A program made the translations under genes and the position numbers. Source: Acidobacteria bacterium 28-9 (GTDB lineage Bacteria > Acidobacteriota > Blastocatellia > Pyrinomonadales > Pyrinomonadaceae). From it: a DNA stretch of 64,000 bases. Shown in pieces: positions 30,266 through 38,801 of this stretch (positions within the stretch are counted from its first letter, which is position 1; each line of letters opens with the position of its first letter). Location: positions 1-64,000 of the forward strand of contig MWYY01000061.1 of assembly GCA_002050355.1 (NCBI GenBank), in the 5' to 3' direction. The notes under the pieces are model-generated. The model saw nothing but the letters and a program-made list of their open reading frames with translations, ran no database searches and had not been told where the DNA came from.

Positions 30266-31319
30266 CCGGCGGCGGCGTTTGCTGCGGCTGTGGCGGAATG
30301 TAGCGCGGAATATTATTCGGAATGCCGGGAATTTCTCCCTGCGGCGGTATATTGTAAGTCGGTATGCCTTGATTATTCGGGTTGTATGTTCCGCTTGGAT
30401 TAGTGTTGCCGCCGCTCGTCGATGCGCTTTGTCCGGGCGCGGGACGGTAAAGCGCGAGTTTGTGGCGGAAACTTAAACTGATATCTTCCAAAACGACTTC
30501 GCTCGACGAAATACTCACCAGACGAAAACGTCCGGCAACGACATCGTTTAGACGCGCTCCGAACGGCGCGGGCTTGTTTTTCTCTTGAAAATACGCCGTA
30601 TCGTTGTTGGCGCGCTTGCGCGCAATCATCCCGATATACTGAAACTGCGGTCTGGGCGGTCCCTCCACATTGAATGTAAACGGATTTGAGAAAAGTTTTC
30701 CATCCGGCGTGCTAACCGTAATCGTTATACCGCCTTCACTTGAAATAAAATTTGACGGAACGTCCGCAACGAGTTTTTGCGGGCTGATAAAGGTTGTCAG
30801 CAGTTGTGTGCCGTTAAATAAAATCACCGAATCGGGCGTGAATTTATCACCGCTTACTTCCATCCTAAAAGTTTTTGAACCGGCATACACGCTCTGCGGC
30901 GTTACGAAAGCGACGAGAAGCGGAGGCGTCGGCGCAGGCTTCGGCGGCGGAATCGGCGTCGGCGTTTTGATAACCGGAATTGGCGCGACGTAAGGCGTCG
31001 GCGGAGGCGGCTCGTAAAAAGCGAAAATGTTTCTGCCCGCGTCCGGCGCATAGAACGAACCCGGATTATAAATGACCGGCGTTGTCGTATATCCGAAAAT
31101 TTGTTCGTCGTCGGTCGGCATCGAGACCGGCTCTAAATTTGTTTTCGGCGAAGCGGTCGGCGACGGCGAAACGCTGACGGTTACGGTCGTAGGTTTACGG
31201 CTTGGGTAAAGTCCGACAATGTTATAGACAATTGCCAGCAAAGCCATTGCGCCGAGAACGAGAGCGGCGATGGTTTTGTTTCTTTCTGCCGGAGTTTTCC
31301 CCTCGAAAATCTTTAGCAT
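30240..31319 (-). CDS. pilus assembly protein with IPT/TIG-like domain and PilP/GspC-like C-terminus
   Basis: single N-terminal TM, proline-rich linker, TPQSVYAGSKTFRMEVSGDKFTPDSVILFNGTQL (TIG-like), then QYIGMIARKR...GARLNDVVAGRFRLVSISSSEVVLED. Confidence 0.65.
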   Translation of the reverse strand: MLKIFEGKTPAERNKTIAALVLGAMALLAIVYNIVGLYPSRKPTTVTVSVSPSPTASPKTNLEPVSMPTDDEQIFGYTTTPVIYNPGSFYAPDAGRNIFAFYEPPPPTPYVAPIPVIKTPTPIPPPKPAPTPPLLVAFVTPQSVYAGSKTFRMEVSGDKFTPDSVILFNGTQLLTTFISPQKLVADVPSNFISSEGGITITVSTPDGKLFSNPFTFNVEGPPRPQFQYIGMIARKRANNDTAYFQEKNKPAPFGARLNDVVAGRFRLVSISSSEVVLEDISLSFRHKLALYRPAPGQSASTSGGNTNPSGTYNPNNQGIPTYNIPPQGEIPGIPNNIPRYIPPQPQQTPPPDDDDDGDN

Positions 31320-31321
31320 TT

Positions 31322-32416
31322 CTATTTAATACTGAGCGTTTCCAAAGTCGTCTGTACAGCGTTCGGGCGGCGAAAATATGCTGCCATTTCAAGATGCAGG
31401 CTGACCGTTTCGCCGTGTGTTTTGCCGCGCACAGCTTTTGTCGTTGTAGTAGTGACTGCGGTCTGCTGCATCTGTTGCTGCGTAAAGGGTGGTTGCTGGA
31501 TGCTTGCTCCGCCTTGGTTCGGAATTCCCTGCATACTGCTGGGCGAATTAAAATCCGGCTGGCTTTGCATCGGGCGAACTTGCATTTGCGGAACGACCTT
31601 CACACTATTGATTGACGCCTGCGTCGCCGCGCCGTTCTGAGTGTTGCCGTTATCGTTGTTTTCCGCCGGTGCAAGTTCGACCGCGCTGATAACTACAAAC
31701 TGCTCGCTGGTTTCGATGTCGCGGATAAATCGCCGCAAATTCTGATAAGAACCTTCAAGCGTCGCGCTTACATAAACGCCGGGGAAAAGGCTTTGGAATT
31801 TCGCTCTGCCTTGTTCGGTTTCCGTAGTTTGCCCGCGCCGTTCGTCGGAAATTTCCAGCGGCGTGTATTCCGGTCCCGATGTGTTTACCAAACCGTATGC
31901 AGAAATCAAACCGTTAATGCGCTGATAGAGCGCGGTTCTTCCGTTACCCGCGATGGGCAAAAATCTGGCTTCAAAATCGTTTACGCTGGTGATAAGTTTT
32001 GCGACTTGAGTTTCCGTATCGGTAATATCGCCGTATTTGCCGCGCGCCGATAGCAGTTCCGTTTCCAGACGGTTGCGTTCGGCTCTGTTATTTTCAAGCT
32101 CTTTCTGCGCGGGCAAAACCACTAACACAACTAATATGATAACTGTTAAAACCGCCAAAAGTCCTAAACCGGCAGTAGCAATCTCGGTGCTGCCCCACAT
32201 TCCCGCATAGATTCGGCGCGGGCGATTTTTCGGCACAATATCAATTCGCGGTTCTTTCTCGATGACAATCGTTTCGTCTTCGGTCAGAAGAACCGTGCGT
32301 GTTTCTTCTTCGATGACGACGGCGGAATCTCTGGTCGTTCCGTAATCATTGGTGAGAATTTCCGATTCGGTTTTTGTTCCTTCGCTTTCTTCGCGGTGTT
32401 CAAGATTTTCCGCCAT
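31322..32416 (-). CDS. PilO-like pilus assembly protein
   Basis: N-terminal TM then coiled coil; YQNLRRFIRDIETSEQFVVISAVELAP is PilO/GspM-like. Confidence 0.65.
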   Translation of the reverse strand: MAENLEHREESEGTKTESEILTNDYGTTRDSAVVIEEETRTVLLTEDETIVIEKEPRIDIVPKNRPRRIYAGMWGSTEIATAGLGLLAVLTVIILVVLVVLPAQKELENNRAERNRLETELLSARGKYGDITDTETQVAKLITSVNDFEARFLPIAGNGRTALYQRINGLISAYGLVNTSGPEYTPLEISDERRGQTTETEQGRAKFQSLFPGVYVSATLEGSYQNLRRFIRDIETSEQFVVISAVELAPAENNDNGNTQNGAATQASINSVKVVPQMQVRPMQSQPDFNSPSSMQGIPNQGGASIQQPPFTQQQMQQTAVTTTTTKAVRGKTHGETVSLHLEMAAYFRRPNAVQTTLETLSIK

Positions 32417-33049
32417 TTATTGGTTTCCTCCTTCCGCCTGTGTCTGCGCGGCGACATCGCCTGCTGAAGGCGCGGTTGAATAACCGTTGCGCGGCGTATA
32501 AATCAGGCGCAGAGTATATTCCGAATAAGTTATCCGCTCGCTCTTTTGGAGGTCTTGCCCGCGCAGTTCGGCTTGGAAAAGCCCGGAAGAGTTCATATTA
32601 CCAATCATTCCCATCACACTTTGATAATCCCGGCTCAGAACGCCGAATTCGAGTTCCGCTTTCGTACGGTCGCCGTCTTTATAAATATTCGCAACATTGA
32701 TGCGCGAAACACTTACACTGTTTGGCAAAACCTGCTCCAAATCAGCGAAAAGACGCGACCAGCCAAAGGTTTTGTTGGCGACCAGCTGATGAGCGGCAAT
32801 AAGAATCCCGCTTTGTACCGGCGTTAATTGCTGTTGAACTTTCTCGCCTTCGCCTTTTAAGGCTTTGGCTTCGGCACTCATCTGCTCGATGTCGCTTTTG
32901 GCAATTTCGTTTTCGGCGGTAATTCTGCGCAGTGTGGCAAAAGCTAAAACCGCGCCCGATACGGCGAGGGTCAAAAGCAGCAAAGCAACCAGATACGGCA
33001 GTGTACGGTTGCGAAAAGGCTGGCTGGCAAGATTGAGTTTGGTAATCAC
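32417..33049 (-). CDS. PilN-like pilus assembly protein
   Basis: NLASQPFRNRTLPYLVALLLLTLAVSGAVL ... WSRLFADLEQVLPNSVSVSRI. Confidence 0.75.
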   Translation of the reverse strand: MITKLNLASQPFRNRTLPYLVALLLLTLAVSGAVLAFATLRRITAENEIAKSDIEQMSAEAKALKGEGEKVQQQLTPVQSGILIAAHQLVANKTFGWSRLFADLEQVLPNSVSVSRINVANIYKDGDRTKAELEFGVLSRDYQSVMGMIGNMNSSGLFQAELRGQDLQKSERITYSEYTLRLIYTPRNGYSTAPSAGDVAAQTQAEGGNQ

Positions 33050-33396
33050 TTGTTAAGATTTCAGGTTCCGAATTTTATATTCCAAATTCCAGATTCGAGT
33101 TTCTAATATGGAATTATTGATTCTTTCGTCAGTCTAGCACGAAAAATTTAGATTGTCCTTGCGCTTAAATTGTTGTCCGATACTTTGAATTTACGGTGTT
33201 TTTGCACTGTATGAAAAGCTGCTTTCATTATCCCGGCGCTTTGGTCGTTTACTTTCACGTTGAAATCAAAACAAAAGTTGCAAAAATTTACCGGCGATAC
33301 CAATTCTAATTGCCGTGTTTTATGTTTCAAACGTTTTGGCGAGTAACGCTCTAAATTCCTTTTTTTTGATTAACGATTTAATATCTAAACAGGCGA

Positions 33397-34446
33397 ATGA
33401 AAATTCTTATCGTAAAACTCAGCAGCATCGGCGACATAGTGCATACGCTGCCCGCGCTTGCGGCAATTCGGCGCGCTCTGCCGGAGGCGGAAATATCCTG
33501 GGCAGTCGAGAGAGGTTCGGCGGAGATTTTGCGACACAATCGATTTCTTCAGAGGCTTATCGAAATTGATACAAAAACTTTGCGCCAAAAGAGTTCGATT
33601 GGAGAAACCATATCGGCGGCGCGCGCGCAATTCGGCGAACTTCGAGCGCAAAACTTTGACGTTGCGCTCGATTTTCAAGGTCTTCTGAAATCGGCTTCGA
33701 TTGCCAAACTCGCCAAAACCAAACGGCTCTACGGCTTTTCCAAACAAAATTTGCGTGAACCGGCGAGCCGATTTCTTTTGACTGATACGTTTGAAGTCAA
33801 AAAACAAATTCACGTTATCAGCAAAAATCTGACACTTGCCGCAAAAGCCTTAAACATTGACGTTCCGCGCGAGAATTTTGAATTCCCGATTTTTACCGAC
33901 GAAAACCACCGGCTTGAAGCCGAAAAAATCGTCGAACAGACAGGCGAGAATTTTGCGATTCTAAATCCGGCGGGCGGCTGGGCGACAAAGCTCTGGCAGG
34001 CGGAAAAATTCGGCGCGCTGGCTGACAGGCTCTGGATAGAAAGCGGTTTGACATCCGTTATTACAACCGCGCCGAACGAAATAAAACTGGCGCAAAAAGT
34101 TTTGCAAAACTCTAAATCGGGCAAAGTTTTGCTGGCGCAGCCGAGTTTAAAAGGATTTTACGAATTAGCCAAACGGGCAAGAATTTACGTCGGCGGCGAC
34201 ACCGCGCCGACTCATCTGGCAGTTGCGGCTGGCGCTCCGGTCGCGGGCATTTTCGGGGCAACCGAATGGTGGCGCAACGGAAGTCCGAACAGAGACGACA
34301 TCTGCATTGAGCGAAGCGATATTTCCTGCCGCACAGATTGTCATCGCCGCGCCTGCGACAACTGGATTTGTATGGACATCGAAGTCGAAACGGTTTTACG
34401 CGCGGTGCAAAAAAGATTAGAATTAGCCGCAGCAAAATGTTTTTAA
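33397..34446 (+). CDS. glycosyltransferase family 9 (lipopolysaccharide heptosyltransferase-like)
   Basis: MKILIVKLSSIGDIVHTLPALAAIRRALPEAEISWAVE, NPAGGWATKLWQAEKF, GGDTAPTHLAVAAGAPVAGIFGAT. Confidence 0.92.
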   Translation: MKILIVKLSSIGDIVHTLPALAAIRRALPEAEISWAVERGSAEILRHNRFLQRLIEIDTKTLRQKSSIGETISAARAQFGELRAQNFDVALDFQGLLKSASIAKLAKTKRLYGFSKQNLREPASRFLLTDTFEVKKQIHVISKNLTLAAKALNIDVPRENFEFPIFTDENHRLEAEKIVEQTGENFAILNPAGGWATKLWQAEKFGALADRLWIESGLTSVITTAPNEIKLAQKVLQNSKSGKVLLAQPSLKGFYELAKRARIYVGGDTAPTHLAVAAGAPVAGIFGATEWWRNGSPNRDDICIERSDISCRTDCHRRACDNWICMDIEVETVLRAVQKRLELAAAKCF

Positions 34447-35579
34447 CTTCGCCCGAAAGAGCCGGTAAATCCGAAAACATAATTTGTCCCGAAACACAGG
34501 GAATAAAATACGCCGGGTCAAAATTGAAACTGCTTCCCTTTATTTTGCGGCTGGCGCAAAAAGTAAAACCGAAAACAATTTTCGACGGTTTTGCCGGAAC
34601 AACGCGCGTTTCACAGGCATTTGCACAAAGCAGTTATCGAGTCGTTTCAAATGACACTTCAGTTTGGTCGAAGACTTTCGCGCTCTGTTATTTGAAAAAC
34701 AAACGAAGCGAAAATTTTTATCAAAAAATTATTAATCATTTAAACGATTTACCGGAAAAAGATGGCTGGTTTAGCGAAAATTACGGTGGCGCGCGAAATG
34801 GGAAAAACTCTTCGGAGACCGACGGTTTCAAAAAGCCTTGGCAAATTCACAACACACGAAAGCTCGATGCGATTCGGGAGGAGATTGAATGTTTAGATTT
34901 AAATGAAACGGAAAAAGCCGTAGTTTTAACCGCTTTAATTCTCGCGCTCGATAAAGTTGACAGCACACTCGGACATTTTTCTTCTTACTTAAACCAGTGG
35001 TCGCCGCGCTCGTTCAACCGTTTGAGACTCGAAGTTCCGCGCCTTTTTCCGACGGAAAAAGAACACGAAGTTTATAATCGGGACGTTTTTGAAATTGCCG
35101 AAAACGTCGAAGCCGATTTAGCTTACTTTGACCCGCCGTATGGCTCGAACAACGAGAAAATGCCGCCATCGCGCGTGCGCTACGCGGCTTATTATCATTT
35201 GTGGACGACGGTTATTTTGAACGACAAACCGGAAACGTTCGGGCGCGTCAAAAGACGTGTCGATACCTCCGATAAGCTGACAAACTCACCGTTTGAAGAT
35301 TTTAGACGAACGGACACGGGCGAATTCGTTGCCGTCGAAGCGATAAAAAAGCTGATTGCAAAAACGCGCGCGGAACATATAATTTTGTCTTACAGTTCGG
35401 GCGGGCGCGCAACCGCCGAAGAACTTTATAAAATACTTCACGCTTCGGGCGAAATGCTCGACGCGGTGAAAATCGATTACAAAAAGAACGTGATGGCGAC
35501 GATGCACTGGACGAACGAGTGGACGCGGGACTCGGAAAATAACTTTCAGGAATTTCTGTTTCTGATGCGGAAAATTTAA
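34437..35579 (+). CDS. D12-class N6-adenine DNA methyltransferase
   Basis: KYAGSKLKLLPFI, FDGFAGTTRVSQAF, DLAYFDPPYGSNN; ATG overlaps the end of the GT9 gene. Confidence 0.88.
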   Translation: MFLTSPERAGKSENIICPETQGIKYAGSKLKLLPFILRLAQKVKPKTIFDGFAGTTRVSQAFAQSSYRVVSNDTSVWSKTFALCYLKNKRSENFYQKIINHLNDLPEKDGWFSENYGGARNGKNSSETDGFKKPWQIHNTRKLDAIREEIECLDLNETEKAVVLTALILALDKVDSTLGHFSSYLNQWSPRSFNRLRLEVPRLFPTEKEHEVYNRDVFEIAENVEADLAYFDPPYGSNNEKMPPSRVRYAAYYHLWTTVILNDKPETFGRVKRRVDTSDKLTNSPFEDFRRTDTGEFVAVEAIKKLIAKTRAEHIILSYSSGGRATAEELYKILHASGEMLDAVKIDYKKNVMATMHWTNEWTRDSENNFQEFLFLMRKI

Positions 35580-35581
35580 CG

Positions 35582-36127
35582 GTGAAAAATAAACGACTTT
35601 TACAAAGAATGCGTGTGCCGCTCGGATTTCTGTTCGGCGTCGTGTTTTTAATTTTTGCGCATCCCGAACAGATAACTCTAATCATCGGTGGAATTATTGC
35701 CGTCGTCGGCGTTTTGATTCGCGCCTGGGCTTCGGGACATATTCGCAAAAATCAAAACCTGGCGGTTTCCGGTCCTTACGCTTATTCGCGCAATCCGCTT
35801 TATTTGGGAAGTTTCGTTTTGGGCGTCGGATTTACGATTGCCTCCGGCGTTTGGTGGCTCGGAGTTGTTTTCATAGCTTTATTTTTAGGCATCTATCTGC
35901 CCGTAATGCGCGTCGAAGCGGAAGATTTGACCGAACTTTTTAGGGAAGAATATGCCGAATACGCCAGCCGTGTTCCGCTTTTTTTTCCGCGCATTACGGT
36001 TTACAAAGCGCCCGCTGCGGCGAAGTTTGATATGGATTTGTATATGCGTTACCGCGAATACCGCGCCGCTCTCGGTTTGGCTTTCGCCTGGTTAATTCTG
36101 GCTTTCAAAGCCTTTTTTCACATTTAA
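35582..36127 (+). CDS. isoprenylcysteine carboxyl methyltransferase-like integral membrane protein
   Basis: GPYAYSRNPLYLGSFVLGVGF ... EYAEYASRVPLFFPR. Confidence 0.85.
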   Translation: MKNKRLLQRMRVPLGFLFGVVFLIFAHPEQITLIIGGIIAVVGVLIRAWASGHIRKNQNLAVSGPYAYSRNPLYLGSFVLGVGFTIASGVWWLGVVFIALFLGIYLPVMRVEAEDLTELFREEYAEYASRVPLFFPRITVYKAPAAAKFDMDLYMRYREYRAALGLAFAWLILAFKAFFHI

Positions 36128-36132
36128 CAAGT

Positions 36133-36930
36133 ATGAATATACACACTTTATTTTACTCAGTTTTGCTTGTTTTTGGTTTTTTCTGCGTTTCGACAGTGGC
36201 GCAAACGATGTCGAAAGCGCATCCTTACAGCGTCGGCGAAAATTTGATTTACGAAGTCAAGTTCAGCAAAGCGGTTGTGCGCGGCATTGAGATTGCCGAT
36301 TTGAATTTCGCGGTTGAAGTGTCGCCTGACAGCCAAAATTATGTGGTTAAATCGGAAGCTAAATCAAAAGGCTTGTTTCCTAAACTGCTGAATTTCAAGT
36401 TTAACCAAAATATTCAATCAACCGTTGACGGCGAAAAATGGCAAGTATTGAAAACCGTCAAGCGCGACGAGCAGGACGAGCGCGTGCGCGACAGCGAGGC
36501 GGTTTTCGATTACCGAACTAAAAAGGTTATTTATACGGAGACCGACCCGAACGATAGTGCGCGCCCGCCGCGCAGTGTCGCGTCTGCAATTGAAAACGGC
36601 ACGCAGGATTTAATCACGGCTATTTATATGCTCAGGCGTTTGCCGCTCGCGGTCGGGGAAACTTTCGAGTTGAAAATCAGCGACTCCGGCTTGGCTTATC
36701 AAATTCCTGTGCGCGTTACGAAACGCGAACTGCAAAAGAGTGTTTCGGGAAAAGTTTGGTGTTTTCGCGTCGAGCCGGAAGTTTTCGGCAAAAATCGTCT
36801 GATTGAAAAACAGGGAAGTATGATTATTTGGATAGCCGACGATGTTCTTCGTCTGCCCGTCCGCGCTCAGATTAATTCCGACATCGGGAAAATGGAAGCA
36901 AGACTCAAAGAGGCGAAAATCGTTAATTAA
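36133..36930 (+). CDS. DUF3108 domain-containing exported protein
   Basis: signal peptide; YSVGENLIYEVKFSKAVVRGIEIADLNFAVE, VFDYRTKKVIYTE. Confidence 0.75.
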   Translation: MNIHTLFYSVLLVFGFFCVSTVAQTMSKAHPYSVGENLIYEVKFSKAVVRGIEIADLNFAVEVSPDSQNYVVKSEAKSKGLFPKLLNFKFNQNIQSTVDGEKWQVLKTVKRDEQDERVRDSEAVFDYRTKKVIYTETDPNDSARPPRSVASAIENGTQDLITAIYMLRRLPLAVGETFELKISDSGLAYQIPVRVTKRELQKSVSGKVWCFRVEPEVFGKNRLIEKQGSMIIWIADDVLRLPVRAQINSDIGKMEARLKEAKIVN

Positions 36931-36989
36931 ACGACGGGTTTATAATCGAAATATCATTTTATTTCACGTAAATTTAATAAAATTTTTCG

Positions 36990-37037
36990 TAAAAAAAGCG
37001 CAGCGACAATAAATACTGTTGCTGCGCTTTTTTATTT
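36990..37037. terminator. bidirectional intrinsic terminator
   Basis: AAAAAAAGCGCAGCGACAATAAATACTGTTGCTGCGCTTTTTT. Confidence 0.8.
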
Positions 37038-37047
37038 TCAGTAAACG

Positions 37048-37854
37048 TTATTTTCTCAGCCAACCGAAAAGCCCGTAAATTGTTACTTCGCGGTTTGTTT
37101 CGTAAATCGCGCGTGTCAGCGGCAGCGACATCGGGCAAACCTGTAGACAATTTTGCGCGTTGCCGCAATTGGTTATGCCGTCTTCCTGCGTCAAACCTTC
37201 GAGCCGCTCGTCGCGCGTCATTTTGCCAGACGGATGCATATTAAACAGGCGAACCTGCGCAATTGCCTGCGGTCCGATATAGTTGTCGTCGTGATACTGC
37301 GGACACGCTTCGAGGCAACAGCCGCACGTCATACAGCGCGAATAAGCGTATCGTTCCTCGACGGTTTCCTGCGACATTCGCGGTCCGGGACCAAGGTCGT
37401 GCGTGCCGTCGAGTTCGACCCAGGCGTGAACTTTTTTCAAATGGTCGAACATCTGCGTGCGGTCAACCTGAAGGTCGCGCACGTTCGGAAACTTCGACAT
37501 CGGCTCTAAAGTGATTATATCGCCGCCCGATGCGACTAGTAAATCGTCAACCAGTGCGGAACAGGATTGACGCACGCGCCCGTTAATAACCATCGTGCAA
37601 ATTCCGCAAACCTGTTCGAGACAGTTCATATCCCAAACCGGCGGCGTCGTCTGTCTGCCGTCTTTCGTCACCGGATTTTTGCGAATTTCCATCAGCGCGG
37701 AAATGACGTTTAAATTGCGCCGATACGGAATTTCAAAGGTTTCCGTATATTGGTTTGCGCCTGGTTTTTCGCGTCTTGAAATGCGAAAATTAACCATCCG
37801 CGGCGGATTTTCCAACCGCTTTTTTTTATCCTGATGCACGTTTGCTTCGTTCAT
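37048..37854 (-). CDS. sdhB: succinate dehydrogenase iron-sulfur subunit
   Basis: CLEQVCGICTMVINGRVRQSCSALV, CMTCGCCLEACPQY, CLQVCPMSLPLTRAI. Confidence 0.96.
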   Translation of the reverse strand: MNEANVHQDKKKRLENPPRMVNFRISRREKPGANQYTETFEIPYRRNLNVISALMEIRKNPVTKDGRQTTPPVWDMNCLEQVCGICTMVINGRVRQSCSALVDDLLVASGGDIITLEPMSKFPNVRDLQVDRTQMFDHLKKVHAWVELDGTHDLGPGPRMSQETVEERYAYSRCMTCGCCLEACPQYHDDNYIGPQAIAQVRLFNMHPSGKMTRDERLEGLTQEDGITNCGNAQNCLQVCPMSLPLTRAIYETNREVTIYGLFGWLRK

Positions 37855-38435
37855 AAATTTTCTTGTGAGAAATTTACCTTTCGATAAATTTCCTGCAAAG
37901 CGAGTTCAACGCCGATTGATTCGAGCTTCACCAAACTTTCCAAACCAATTGTCGCTAGATATTTCCAACTTCCGTCCGATTGCTTGATAAATTGCTCGAC
38001 CGCCGCTCTGTTTTGCGAAATTAAAACATACTCCTGTAAACTCTTTAAAGTTTGATAAGCGAAAAACTTCTCACCTCTGTCTTTCGCTTCTGTGCTGTCG
38101 GATAAAACTTCGACAATCAAAATCGGATTCGTAATCGTGTCGGTTCTCTCCTGATAAAAATTCGGTTCGCCGCAAAGTATTGTTACGTCAGGATAATAAA
38201 ATTTGCCGATTGTCTCGACCCGAATTTTCATCTCGTTCGGCAAAGATTCGCAATTGCCTGAAACTTTGTTTCCGACAACGCGAGAGACATTGGAGACAAT
38301 TCTCAAATGATTGAGCGAGCCGCCAGCCATTGCCACGATTTCGCCGTTTTCATATTCACTCCGAAACTCGGCTTTATCTTCCAAAGCCAAATATTCTTCG
38401 GGCGTGTATTTTTTTGTCTTCGTTAAAGCCGACAT
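37851..38435 (-). CDS. Uma2 family (DUF820) protein
   Basis: YTPEEYLALEDKAEFRSEYENGEIVAMAGGSLNHLRI, YPDVTILCGEPNF, LIVEVLSDSTEAKDRGEKF; 4-bp ATGA overlap with sdhB. Confidence 0.92.
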   Translation of the reverse strand: MSALTKTKKYTPEEYLALEDKAEFRSEYENGEIVAMAGGSLNHLRIVSNVSRVVGNKVSGNCESLPNEMKIRVETIGKFYYPDVTILCGEPNFYQERTDTITNPILIVEVLSDSTEAKDRGEKFFAYQTLKSLQEYVLISQNRAAVEQFIKQSDGSWKYLATIGLESLVKLESIGVELALQEIYRKVNFSQENL

Positions 38436-38466
38436 AAATTGAATTTTTCGATAATCTGTTCGCCGT

Positions 38467-38757
38467 TTAATACACAAATAATGTTATCAATCCAGCGGTT
38501 ACTAAAATTACAGCCAACCCGACGAAAATACTCGACAAAGTTTTATTGCGCGTGCTGAAAATGTTCGCCAGTCCGACAAAAATCATTCCCAAAGGCGACA
38601 AAATTTCATGCAAATTTCCTTGTCCCTGCGACCACGAATATATACGAAAGAGAATTACGGCGGCGAAAACAGCAATTAGTATTGACCAGATTATTCGCAG
38701 CGTTCGCATCAATTTTCCTTTTTTTGCAGCATCAGCGTCGTTTGGCATATCGTCCAT
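38467..38757 (-). CDS. small membrane protein
   Basis: 96 aa, three predicted TM segments, between sdhA and uma2. Confidence 0.6.
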   Translation of the reverse strand: MDDMPNDADAAKKGKLMRTLRIIWSILIAVFAAVILFRIYSWSQGQGNLHEILSPLGMIFVGLANIFSTRNKTLSSIFVGLAVILVTAGLITLFVY

Positions 38758-38801
38758 ATTATTTAATTTTCACACTCTAATTGATTTATCAAACGAGACG
38801 T

